This document shows, one piece after another, positions 19,574 through 27,411 of a stretch of 64,000 bases of DNA. The notes beneath the pieces are model-generated. The model ran no database searches, was not told where the DNA came from, and saw nothing but the letters and a program-made list of their open reading frames with translations. This stretch comes from Oxynema aestuarii AP17. GTDB taxonomy: Bacteria; Cyanobacteriota; Cyanobacteriia; Cyanobacteriales; Laspinemataceae. Where the stretch lies: assembly GCF_012295525.1 (NCBI RefSeq), contig NZ_CP051167.1:5191501-5255500 (forward strand), read 5' to 3'. The position numbers and the translations under genes were made by a program. Each line of letters starts with the position of its first letter. The first letter of the stretch is position 1.

Positions 19574-19950
19574 AGTTATTCAATATCGCTTTAAAAAAAC
19601 TATATAGAAGATCTCTATTCAATCGCGGACAACAACAGTCATCCATTGCTGCCAGACGGAGAATGACTGATTGAGTTGCTAGAGTTGATGGCTCGAAGAA
19701 ATGCTATGATAGCAGATTTTTGCCGATCGAAAATGAGGGGAAACTCCCTCAAGGACGATCGCGCCATTCCCGTAGCATCGAACGATCGCGCGATCGCCTT
19801 CTCTCCCCGGTCGGCGCTCTCAACGGTGGCGGTCGGCAATTCCCTCAATAGAGCATGGGATCCGAATCCTGTCTCCGTTTCTCTTGTCGATCGCGATCGC
19901 CGATCCGCGCCAGAGTTGGCGATCGAGTAAAATTGTCAGGAGTGGAGTTT
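19574..19950. other. Divergent intergenic region, kinase / DUF1350
   Basis: 377 bases between a minus-strand kinase and a plus-strand DUF1350 gene, so it must contain two promoters. TGCTATGATAGCA at about 19702 is a short palindrome. No gene is supported; an open frame running from 19855 into the DUF1350 gene is an upstream extension lacking a ribosome-binding site. Confidence 0.5.
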
Positions 19951-20733
19951 ATGCGATCGCGCCAGTTTGATATGGAGTGGAGAGAAGTTTCCGGGAACTG
20001 GGTTTATCTTCCCCCCAGACCGAAAGGCATCATTCATTTTTTAGGGGGAGCATTTGTCGCCACAGCGCCTCAAGTGACCTATCGATGGCTGCTCGAACAA
20101 CTCGGACGCAATGGTTACGCCACGATCGCCACGCCGTTTATCAATACCCTCGATCATACCGAGATCGCCCGCAACGTCGTCGAACGCTTCGAGTGGGGCG
20201 TGGAACAATTGCAAATGTCGGGAAAGTTACCCAAACGCTACTTGCCGATTTACGGGATCGGACATAGCATGGGCAGCAAACTGCATTTACTCGCAGGCAG
20301 TTTATTCGATCTCGATCGCGCGGGCAATATCCTGATTTCCTTTAACAATTACCCGGCGAGTCGTTCGATTCCCTTAGTCGAACAATTTCCCAGCGCCTTT
20401 GCGGTCGAATTTACTCCTTCTCCCGAAGAAACCAACGCGATCGTTTTCAAACGCTACACGGTCCGGCGCAATCTGATTGTCAAATTCAATAACGACGAAA
20501 TCGATCAAAGTCTCGACCTCACTCCCTTATTAAAAAAACGGTTTGGCAATTTGGTGACGTTATTGCAATTACCGGGAAATCACCTGACGCCGTTAAGTCA
20601 GGAAATCCCCTGGAAAGCCGGATCGGAGTTTTCGCCTTTGGATGCGATCGCGCAATGGTTCAAGCAAGAAATGTATCGCGAACCGCAACAATTGCATCGG
20701 GAAATTTATCGGTGGTTGAATCCCCTAGGATAG
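19951..20733 (+). CDS. DUF1350 family protein (alpha/beta-hydrolase-like)
   Basis: 260 residues from ATG 19951, preceded by AGGAGTGGAG. The family is found in cyanobacteria and plants. The sequence has the core KGIIHFLGGAFVATAPQVTYRWLLEQL, and GIGHSMGSKLHLLAGS, which resembles a nucleophile elbow (GHSMG) of alpha/beta hydrolases. A later LPGNHLTPLSQE could supply the catalytic histidine. Reaction and substrate are not known; a lipid- or ester-cleaving role would fit the fold. An in-frame TTG/ATG start at 19855 was rejected because there is no homology upstream of MRSRQFDMEW. It is convergent with the HTH/GrpE-like gene, 61 bases away. Confidence 0.9.
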   Translation: MRSRQFDMEWREVSGNWVYLPPRPKGIIHFLGGAFVATAPQVTYRWLLEQLGRNGYATIATPFINTLDHTEIARNVVERFEWGVEQLQMSGKLPKRYLPIYGIGHSMGSKLHLLAGSLFDLDRAGNILISFNNYPASRSIPLVEQFPSAFAVEFTPSPEETNAIVFKRYTVRRNLIVKFNNDEIDQSLDLTPLLKKRFGNLVTLLQLPGNHLTPLSQEIPWKAGSEFSPLDAIAQWFKQEMYREPQQLHREIYRWLNPLG

Positions 20734-20794
20734 GGGAAAAAAGACGTCTTTACCGACGATCGCCAAGGTGAAAAAATCGATCTCTTACGGGCGC

Positions 20795-21466
20795 TTACGG
20801 GGCGATCGGACTGACTTTCGCGCGATAGAGTAAGGTTTCTCCCTGTTTGTAGCCGACATAGCGAACCCGGACGCGATCGCCCGGTTCGGCGGTTCCGTCC
20901 ATGAGTTGGTGTTGTTGGGGGTCGTAGGGAATCTCGGCGCCGACTGCGGCGATCGCCTCGATTCCCCATTCTCGCACTAAAGTTTCTACGGGACTGACCA
21001 GGGGTAACAGCCGTCCGGCGGGGATTTGGGGGTTTTCGCGGGCGGCGCGGGCGGCGGTGGGCCACTGTAGCAACCACGATTCTAACACTTCCAGACTGGC
21101 GCGCTGAAATTCCCGTTCTAGGGTCGATCGTTGGGCGTCCATTTGCGCTTGCAAGCGGGCGTATTCTTCCTGGAGGGCGGCGATCGCCTTTACCTCTGGT
21201 GCGTTGCGCTCTTCCGATCGCGCGATCGCCTCTCGTTCCGGACTTGGCGGCGAAAACTGCTCGATTAACTCATTTAAGGAGATTTGTAAGGTCTCGGCGA
21301 TCGCCAGCAAGGAGCGCGATCGTAGTTCCAGTACTTTTCCCTGTCGCAACTGTCGCACGGGCCACAGGGATACCCCCGCTTGGCGGGCGAGGGACCGAAA
21401 ACTCGACAAGCCCACGGCTCCCATCTTTTGCTGCAATCGTTCGGTATAATCTGGGGTCTGGCTCAT
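20795..21466 (-). CDS. HTH domain fused to a GrpE-like domain
   Basis: 223 residues from ATG 21466. Residues ~1-70 look like a Cro/C1-type helix-turn-helix: FRSLARQAGVSLWPVRQLRQGK followed by LLAIAETLQISLNELI. A charged coiled coil (ALQEEYARLQAQMDAQRSTL) leads into a C-terminal region resembling the GrpE beta domain: EIPYDPQQHQLMDG, VRVRYVGYKQGETLLYRAKV. In GrpE the corresponding FDPxxH and GY segments contact DnaK. The protein may therefore bind DNA and an Hsp70, or be a diverged exchange factor with a DNA-binding head. The true grpE is normally next to dnaK, which is absent here, so this is an accessory paralogue. The function is inferred. Confidence 0.8.
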   Translation of the reverse strand: MSQTPDYTERLQQKMGAVGLSSFRSLARQAGVSLWPVRQLRQGKVLELRSRSLLAIAETLQISLNELIEQFSPPSPEREAIARSEERNAPEVKAIAALQEEYARLQAQMDAQRSTLEREFQRASLEVLESWLLQWPTAARAARENPQIPAGRLLPLVSPVETLVREWGIEAIAAVGAEIPYDPQQHQLMDGTAEPGDRVRVRYVGYKQGETLLYRAKVSPIAP

Positions 21467-21526
21467 GGTCGATTGTATTCTCAGCAAAGCGCGATCTATC
21501 TGAACTTACATGTATTCCCCATCTCC

Positions 21527-22195
21527 TTAAATGGTGAAGGGGCTGCCAAACTCCTCGCTATAACACACTTGCTCCATGCCAAAACGCCCGCCGTAGCGCT
21601 TATACGGTTCGTCGGCAAAGCCGAGGGCGAGCAAGCAGCAAACATCGACGGCTTCGGGAATCTTAAAGGCTTCTTTGACTTTGGCGCTGTCGAACCCTTC
21701 CATCGGACAGCTATCGACCCCAAAACTTTTCGCGACGATCGTCATGTAGGCGACGGCTAACATGGTGTGGCGGTTGGTCCAGGTTTCCTCGGACTCGAAA
21801 CAGGGTTTGTTCTCGAACAGGGCGGGAATTTGCGATCGCATCACGTCGGCGTAGGTGTCGTTAACGGCGTCGTGTTCCCGTCCCAAGGCGATCGTCGATT
21901 CGATATATTCCGCCTCTTTCACCCGGCGATCGCCGCAGCAAATCAAGACCACGGGCGCCTCGCCCACTTGTCTTTGATCGAACGCACAGGCTTTGAGTTT
22001 GGCTCGATTTTCCGCATCTCGGACGACGATAAAGCGCCAGGGTTGCAAGTTATATCCCGACGGCGCGCGCAATCCCAAGCGCAAGATCTCTTCGAGCAAC
22101 ACTGCCGGAATCACGTTGGGCAGAAAAGAACGGACGGCCCGACGTTGTTCGATCGCCTCTTTCAAGCCAAACGTCGGTTTCATCTCAATGGCCAT
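21527..22195 (-). CDS. NAD(P)H nitroreductase family protein
   Basis: 222 residues from ATG 22195, with GAGGAA eight bases upstream. FMN-binding nitroreductase fold: EQRRAVRSFLPNVIP near the start, RAPSGYNLQPWRFIVVRD for flavin binding, then the helical core and LLALGFADEPYKRYGGR near the end. These dimeric enzymes reduce nitroaromatics, quinones or flavins with NAD(P)H. It is followed on the opposite side by Dps and sulfiredoxin genes, all on the minus strand, suggesting a redox-stress neighbourhood. An upstream in-frame extension to 22330 is not supported by a ribosome-binding site. Confidence 0.92.
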   Translation of the reverse strand: MAIEMKPTFGLKEAIEQRRAVRSFLPNVIPAVLLEEILRLGLRAPSGYNLQPWRFIVVRDAENRAKLKACAFDQRQVGEAPVVLICCGDRRVKEAEYIESTIALGREHDAVNDTYADVMRSQIPALFENKPCFESEETWTNRHTMLAVAYMTIVAKSFGVDSCPMEGFDSAKVKEAFKIPEAVDVCCLLALGFADEPYKRYGGRFGMEQVCYSEEFGSPFTI

Positions 22196-22336
22196 TGAGC
22201 GTTCCTCTATCACGACAAGTCGAACCCAGCATAGCGCGATCGCCATCGCTTTCGCGAATTGAACTCCCGGATGCACGGTAGGGCTGTTCGGGGACTCCGG
22301 GCGATCGCGTCGGGGGCGATCGCCGCACAATGACCT

Positions 22337-22849
22337 TTACTCTTCTAACAGGCTTCTGAGCATCCAAGCCGTTTTTTCGTGAACCTGCATACGCTGGGTC
22401 AGCAAGTCCGCCGTCGGTTCGTCGTTGACCTTCTCCACGGCGGGGAAAATCGATCGCGCGGTGCGAACTACGGCTTCCTGTCCTTCGACCAGCAGTTGAA
22501 TCATCTCTTTCGCACTCGGAACCCCGGCGGTTTCTTCGATCGAGGTCAATTCGGCGAAATCGGCGTAGCTTCCCGGCGCTGGAAATCCGAGGGAACGAAT
22601 GCGTTCGGCAATTTGATCCACGGCGAGCGCCAGTTCGTTATACTGTTGCTCGAACATTAAGTGTAATGTCTGGAACATCGGCCCGGTCACGTTCCAGTGA
22701 AAGTTATGGGTTTTCAAATAAAGGGTGTAGGTATCGGCGAGCAGTCTCGACAAGCCCTCGGCAATTTCTTGGCGATCGCCGTGTTCGATGCCGATGTCTA
22801 TTTTGACCTCTTTTCCTTTCGATTTGTTTTTCTCTTTATCTTTACCCAT
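22337..22849 (-). CDS. dps: Dps-family ferritin-like protein (DpsA type)
   Basis: 170 residues from ATG 22849, after GAGGAACTTGTC. Lysine-rich N-terminal tail ([15 protein letters not shown]), as in Dps proteins that bind DNA. The ferritin fold has the Dps iron site: [23 protein letters not shown] and [12 protein letters not shown] supply the His, His, Asp and Glu residues shared between subunits. The C-terminal helix has [14 protein letters not shown]. Dps dodecamers oxidise and store iron, protect DNA and remove peroxide. Cyanobacterial DpsA additionally may bind haem; that is not visible here. Neighbours are a nitroreductase and sulfiredoxin. Confidence 0.95.
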   Translation of the reverse strand: MGKDKEKNKSKGKEVKIDIGIEHGDRQEIAEGLSRLLADTYTLYLKTHNFHWNVTGPMFQTLHLMFEQQYNELALAVDQIAERIRSLGFPAPGSYADFAELTSIEETAGVPSAKEMIQLLVEGQEAVVRTARSIFPAVEKVNDEPTADLLTQRMQVHEKTAWMLRSLLEE

Positions 22850-23019
22850 GACAAGTTCCTCAAGGTAAGGGTAGTGAATCAATGTCTTCGCACGAGTGGC
22901 CTCCGGTGGCGTTCCCCCGGTCGTCTTCCCGGCGCGATCGCCCGTGCGCGCTTCTTTACAAGCCTATCAAGTTGGCGACCCCTCGGCGCGATCGTCTGTC
23001 GTCTCGGATACAGTCACTT

Positions 23020-23280
23020 TCAGGCTAAATGCCGTTGCAAGACCGCGCGCGGCGCCCGCCGAACCCGACAGCGAATCGTTTCGTGTCCGAGACGCTGGCA
23101 CGCTTCGTAACGGTGACAGCCAGAAAATCCATAATACTGCCCCTCGACTTCGAGAACGTCGATCGGTTCTTGCAAGCCGATCTCTTGAATCGACGCCATC
23201 AACGCCTTTACCTTCTCCGGGTCGTTTTGTCGCGGGAGGGGGCGGCGAATCGCCTCAATGGGAATATCTTCGATCTTCAT
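23020..23280 (-). CDS. srx: Sulfiredoxin
   Basis: 86 residues. The ParB-like fold carries the sulfiredoxin signature FSGCHRYEACQRLG, with the catalytic Cys in the GCHR motif. The start of the domain is IPIEAIRRPLPRQNDPEKVKALMASI, and the end RRAPRAVLQRHL. Sulfiredoxin uses ATP to reduce the over-oxidised sulfinic cysteine of 2-Cys peroxiredoxins, restoring them after peroxide stress. The ATG at 23280 follows GGAGAACCGCGAGACG. A perfect palindrome lies 36-54 bases upstream, the right place for an operator. A ParB partition role was considered, but the GCHR motif and length point to Srx. Confidence 0.92.
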   Translation of the reverse strand: MKIEDIPIEAIRRPLPRQNDPEKVKALMASIQEIGLQEPIDVLEVEGQYYGFSGCHRYEACQRLGHETIRCRVRRAPRAVLQRHLA

Positions 23281-23315
23281 CGTCTCGCGGTTCTCCTTGC
23301 CAACGCTTCCTACAT

Positions 23316-23334
23316 CATACTCATAATGAGTATG
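23316..23334. promoter_or_regulatory. Perfect 9-1-9 palindrome upstream of sulfiredoxin
   Basis: CATACTCAT and ATGAGTATG flank one central base. It is centred about 45 bases before the srx start codon, so it probably overlaps or abuts the promoter and may bind a dimeric regulator such as a Fur/PerR-, Rrf2- or MarR-type repressor. The identity of the regulator is unknown. Confidence 0.6.
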
Positions 23335-23541
23335 ACTTGCAACAAAGAGCCGGAAAACGAAAAAGGGGATGGGGAGATCCCGAGATTGGGAAAGGGCGAA
23401 CTCGATAAAACGGCTGTTCGATGTCAGTAATCTGCTGTAACCTAAAGCCTAGCAGCCTTTAAATGCCTTCGCCCCCACCGGGCGATCGTCGGCAAAGGTT
23501 TAAATCGGACTAACGTCAACTACCCATAGGGAGTAGCCAAT

Positions 23542-24981
23542 ATGAGTGCAGGCAGTACCTCTGACGAAATTAAATTTGGAACTGACGGATGGCGGGGAAT
23601 TATTGCCCGAGACTTTACCTTCGCCAACGTGCGAAAAGTGACCCGGGCGATCGCCGCTTATTTAGAAACAGCGTATAGTAAAGATCGTCCCGTCCTCGTC
23701 GGTTACGACCCGCGCTTCCTCGCCGAAGACTTCGCCCGAACCTCAGCAGAAGTGTTGGTAGACTTGGGGTGGACCGTCAAAATGGTAGACCGCGACTGTC
23801 CCACCCCGGTGATTGCCTATAACGCCCGTCACCTCAACAGTGCGGGGGCGTTAATGTTCACCGCTTCTCACAATCCCGCGCCCTATTGCGGCATCAAGTA
23901 TATCCCCGATTATGCCGGACCCGCGACCCCGGAAATTACCGATACGATCGTCGCCAATATCGCCAGTGCCTCCGACGCCCCCGCTTCCGGGCAGCATCTG
24001 GATAAAATTAGCAGCTTCGACCCGCAACCGGACTACTTGCAATTCCTCTACACCTTGCTCGACGTCGAAACCTTGCGTAAAGCCAAACTCAAGGTCAAAT
24101 ACGACGCCCTCTATTCCACCTCGCGGGGATATTTAGATAAAGTTCTAGAATACTGTGGTTGTGAGGTAGAATCTTTCCATACTTGGCGAGATGTCTTGTT
24201 TGGCGGCGGAATGCCCGAACCCAAAGGAGAAATGCTCGTCGGCTTAGTCGAGTCGGTCAAAAAAGATAACGCCGATTTAGGATTGGCGACCGACGGGGAC
24301 AGCGATCGCTTTGGGATCGTAGACGAACGGGGGAACGTGTTGACCCCGAATACGATTCTGCTCTTGCTGGCGCGCCACTTAATTAAAAATAAAGGTAAGA
24401 AAGGGGCGATCGTCCGCACCGTCGCGACGACCCACTTGCTCGATACCCTGGCAGAAAAATACGGACTGACCCTCTACGAAACCGCCGTCGGGTTTAAATA
24501 TGTCGGCGAGAAAATGCGCGAAACCGAAGTGTTGATCGGGGGAGAAGAATCCGGCGGGTTGAGTATTATCGGTCATATTCCCGAGAAAGATGGGATTTTG
24601 GCGGATATGCTGGTCGCCGAAGCGATCGCCTACGAAGGGAAACCCCTAAGTCAGCTCGTCGAAGAAGCGATCGCCGAAGCAGGCGGACCGTTGTACAATA
24701 CCCGTCTCGACCTGCACCTGACCGAAGCGCACAAAGCCGCCGTTTTGGCAGAATTTCCGCAAAATCCGCCGTCTGAAGTCGGCGGGATTGCGGTGAAAGA
24801 AGTCGGGCGCAAAGATGGGATCAAACTGTATCTTGAAGATGGCGGCTGGATTTTGCTGCGTCCCTCCGGAACCGAACCCCTGATCCGGGTGTACGTAGAA
24901 ACCGATTCTGAAGAGAAACTCAGTAAAATTGCCGCCGAAATGGACGAGGCGATCCAAAAATTCGCACCCGTAACCGCTTAA
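23542..24981 (+). CDS. Phosphoglucomutase/phosphomannomutase family protein
   Basis: 479 residues. Complete alpha-D-phosphohexomutase: FGTDGWRGI at the start, the phosphoserine loop TASHNPAPYCGIKY, the metal-binding DGDSDRFGI, the sugar-binding GGEESGG and the phosphate-binding RPSGTEPLIRVY at the end. It interconverts glucose- or mannose-1-phosphate and 6-phosphate, feeding glycogen, nucleotide-sugar and glycan synthesis. The exact substrate cannot be decided. It contrasts with the phosphomutase-like domain at 50104-52638, which lacks these residues. Start ATG 23542 with GGGAG upstream. Probably monocistronic. Confidence 0.94.
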   Translation: MSAGSTSDEIKFGTDGWRGIIARDFTFANVRKVTRAIAAYLETAYSKDRPVLVGYDPRFLAEDFARTSAEVLVDLGWTVKMVDRDCPTPVIAYNARHLNSAGALMFTASHNPAPYCGIKYIPDYAGPATPEITDTIVANIASASDAPASGQHLDKISSFDPQPDYLQFLYTLLDVETLRKAKLKVKYDALYSTSRGYLDKVLEYCGCEVESFHTWRDVLFGGGMPEPKGEMLVGLVESVKKDNADLGLATDGDSDRFGIVDERGNVLTPNTILLLLARHLIKNKGKKGAIVRTVATTHLLDTLAEKYGLTLYETAVGFKYVGEKMRETEVLIGGEESGGLSIIGHIPEKDGILADMLVAEAIAYEGKPLSQLVEEAIAEAGGPLYNTRLDLHLTEAHKAAVLAEFPQNPPSEVGGIAVKEVGRKDGIKLYLEDGGWILLRPSGTEPLIRVYVETDSEEKLSKIAAEMDEAIQKFAPVTA

Positions 24982-25037
24982 TCGGGCGATCGCCGCCCCA
25001 CAATTCCCCGTTTGACCGCCATCGTGAGGGTTAAATT

Positions 25038-25268
25038 ATGCCTGCTCTGATTGCTAGCGCGATCGCCGCCGTTTGGATCGTCGCGATCGCCATTGTTTCG
25101 GTTCAAAATGCCACTTTAGTGTCCTTACAATTTCTGGGGTTTCAATCAATTCAACTCCCCCTCGGGATCGTTTTGGCCTTGAGTGCGGCAACCGGGGCGA
25201 TCGGGGGGGCGATCGGGTTGAGCGTGGCAGGAAATGCTTCGGATCGGGGCGATCGTCGGCTGCGTTGA
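25038..25268 (+). CDS. LapA-like (DUF1049) small membrane protein
   Basis: 76 residues with two hydrophobic helices (ALIASAIAAVWIVAIAIVSV and LPLGIVLALSAATGAIGGAIGLSV). The motif VQNATLVSLQFLGFQSIQLPLG is the LapA-domain pattern (formerly DUF1049). Members are inner-membrane proteins linked in enterobacteria to lipopolysaccharide assembly; in cyanobacteria the role is unknown. It begins 57 bases after the phosphohexomutase stop on the same strand and may share its transcript. A terminator-like hairpin follows at 25325. Confidence 0.85.
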   Translation: MPALIASAIAAVWIVAIAIVSVQNATLVSLQFLGFQSIQLPLGIVLALSAATGAIGGAIGLSVAGNASDRGDRRLR

Positions 25269-25588
25269 CCTGGAGCGGGTCGCCAACGGGTAACCCCATT
25301 AACTTGTTAAGAACACCGGGCAGAAGAAAAACTGAAACGGGTTACAAAACTTGTTACATAAGTTTTTCTTTTTGCCCTTTTTTTACTTTACGATAACGGC
25401 TAGAGATCGCGCATTCGATCGGGCGGCATAGCGATCGCGTGGCGGCTCCTTGGGAGCATCGCCAAGGGTTCGTGCAAGAGAATTGCTCTTGTCGGTCGAG
25501 AAGTTTACTTAGAATGCAGCACAACTCGATGGCTTAGAAAACCGCCACCATTAGTGTTTCTTATTGCGGCTTACAAGTAGTGATGCTC
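25269..25588. other. Gene-less stretch before the AMIN gene
   Basis: 320 bases. It contains a terminator-like hairpin at 25325-25369 followed by T-rich sequence. The remainder presumably carries the promoter of the AMIN-domain gene, but no convincing -35/-10 pair was identified. Confidence 0.5.
25325..25369 (+). terminator. Terminator after the LapA-like gene
   Basis: AGAAAAACT (25325-25333) pairs with AGTTTTTCT (25361-25369), followed by TTTTGCCC and a run of seven T residues. Confidence 0.6.
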
Positions 25589-27094
25589 ATGAAGAACGAA
25601 CGACGGTCAGGGTTATTGCGGTGGCGCTTGCTGGCTCCACTGTTACCGGGGTTGCTCGGGATCTCGACGATCGCCACGATCGCCGAACTGAGTCATCCGC
25701 CGATCGCGATCGCCAATCCCGCCAACCTGCGATCGTGGGAATTCGACCCCTATACCCAGCAACTGCAAGTCACCGTACCCGCAGGCAGTACCCCCCGCTA
25801 TCTCGTGCTGCAAGATCCGCCCCGGATTGCCATCGATATTCCCAACAGCGAGCTGGGACGACAACCCGTGAGAGAAACTTATCCCGGACTCGTGCGCGAA
25901 ATCCGCATCGGTCAATTTGAACCGGGAATCGCGCGGGTCGTGGTCGAACTGGCGCCGGGAATGGCGATCGCCCCGTCTCAAGTCGAACTGCAACCCCTGG
26001 GACAGTCCAATCGCTGGGTATTGAACCTGCAAACCGACTTATCCCAAGCCCTGCCGGATTTAGAAACCACCGCCGATCGCGGCGATACCCTGCCCCAACT
26101 GCCTCCCGCCGCCAGTGGGGCCAGCTTCGACCCGCCGCCACCGCCGCCGACCTTCGAGAACCTCGACGAGAACGGAGGGGATCCGCCGCCGCCGCCGATG
26201 TTGTCTGTAGAGGTGCCCTCCCCAGACTCGAACGGCATCGACGGGGCCGAGTCCGGGGTAGAATTCGACTTGCCGATCGCCGAAGAAACGCAAACGTCAC
26301 CGACGCCGACCGTGAGCGTTCCCGGGCCGGAAGCGAGGGATTCCGAGCCGATCGCGATCGCCGAGAATGAGGCTCAGAGGCAACCCGAGAGCCAGTCGGA
26401 GGCGATCGCGATCGAGGTGCCGCAATTACTGTCCGAATCGGAAACAGAAGCAGAAAGCGAACCGGAAGCCGCGCGATCGCCCGTCGCCGAGTCCGAAGAG
26501 CGAGCCGTTCGCGAAGCGACGCCAGAGGTGTCTCGCCCGTCGACGAGTCCCCAACGCAACGGACCGCCGACCGAGGCGATCGTCTTCGGACAACCGCTTC
26601 CGGGATCCCGGGCGATCGCCGCGATCTCCACCCGTGCGGAACCGTCCGAGATTGGAGGCTCCCTCCAGTGGGGAGACCGTTTATCGGCGCCGAAGAGCGA
26701 AGAACGACCGACGGAATCCGCCCCCGCCGCGAACGCCTCAGCTCCCTCCGAACGGGCGATCGCCGCCGGAACCTTTTTGATTTTGAGCTATCCCGGTTCG
26801 GCGCCGTTTACCCTGGACGCCGAGTATCCGCGCCAAGAAGTGTTAGTCGTGCAAGCGGATCTTTACGATCGCGCCGGAAACTTGAGCATCCCTTTAGGAA
26901 CGCCAGTTATCGGTAAATTTATGAGCGATCGCGGTACCCCTCGCTTTGTCGTCGAGGCGATCGTCCTCGACGGACGGACTGTTCCCCTCGCGGCTCAATC
27001 TGACGCCTTGCGATCGGCCAATCCGCACACCATCGAACCGGGGCAAGTGTTACCCGTGCGTCTCACCGAACATTGGCAACCGCAAGGGCGTTAA
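25589..27094 (+). CDS. AMIN-domain protein with VirB10/TrbI-like C-terminal domain
   Basis: 501 residues from ATG 25589 (GTG 25580 and ATG 25583 are alternatives). A signal peptide precedes a periplasmic AMIN domain (~45-150: LRSWEFDPYTQQLQVTV, VREIRIGQFEPGIARVVVEL), a module that binds peptidoglycan or targets proteins to secretin or division complexes. Residues ~155-400 are low-complexity, rich in Pro, Glu and Ser. The end (~405-500) reads AGTFLILSYPGSAPF, QADLYDRAGNLSIPLGTPVIG, FVVEAIVLDGRTVPL, which parallels the C-terminal domain of VirB10/TrbI proteins of type IV secretion and related envelope channels. No other secretion genes are adjacent. The AMIN call is firm; the VirB10-like call is by pattern only. 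Confidence 0.85.
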   Translation: MKNERRSGLLRWRLLAPLLPGLLGISTIATIAELSHPPIAIANPANLRSWEFDPYTQQLQVTVPAGSTPRYLVLQDPPRIAIDIPNSELGRQPVRETYPGLVREIRIGQFEPGIARVVVELAPGMAIAPSQVELQPLGQSNRWVLNLQTDLSQALPDLETTADRGDTLPQLPPAASGASFDPPPPPPTFENLDENGGDPPPPPMLSVEVPSPDSNGIDGAESGVEFDLPIAEETQTSPTPTVSVPGPEARDSEPIAIAENEAQRQPESQSEAIAIEVPQLLSESETEAESEPEAARSPVAESEERAVREATPEVSRPSTSPQRNGPPTEAIVFGQPLPGSRAIAAISTRAEPSEIGGSLQWGDRLSAPKSEERPTESAPAANASAPSERAIAAGTFLILSYPGSAPFTLDAEYPRQEVLVVQADLYDRAGNLSIPLGTPVIGKFMSDRGTPRFVVEAIVLDGRTVPLAAQSDALRSANPHTIEPGQVLPVRLTEHWQPQGR

Positions 27095-27411
27095 TGCTCG
27101 GGTGCGATACGCCGTTTTTTCTCCATCAAGGGGGCCAATCTACCGGGAGAACGAAGCGAGAACGCGGCAATATCTATTAAAATTAATCTTTAACCAAAAA
27201 CGGTAACGGCTCCGAACCTCACCGACTGAATTGAGTTCAGTAGAGTGGATTAGAATTTCTTTTAAGTCTTTGAATGTTGACCTTTTAAAGCTCGCAGGCG
27301 ATTTCCAAACGGGCGATCGCCGAACTAAACTGCGAAGGTTCAGACCGATTCAATCGTTATTCCATTTTGCTTTAAAACTTTTTTTGAATCTACTCTGGAA
27401 TATCAATTTTT
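27095..27411. other. Intergenic region upstream of the HNOBA gene
   Basis: 317 bases, AT-richer than its surroundings. TTTTTTGAATC and TTTAAAGC stretches occur, but no convincing promoter pair or hairpin was identified. No gene is supported. Confidence 0.5.

Noticed and set aside
23020-23280. Small ParB-family partition protein
   Set aside because: The GCHR catalytic motif and 86-residue length identify sulfiredoxin, which shares the ParB fold.
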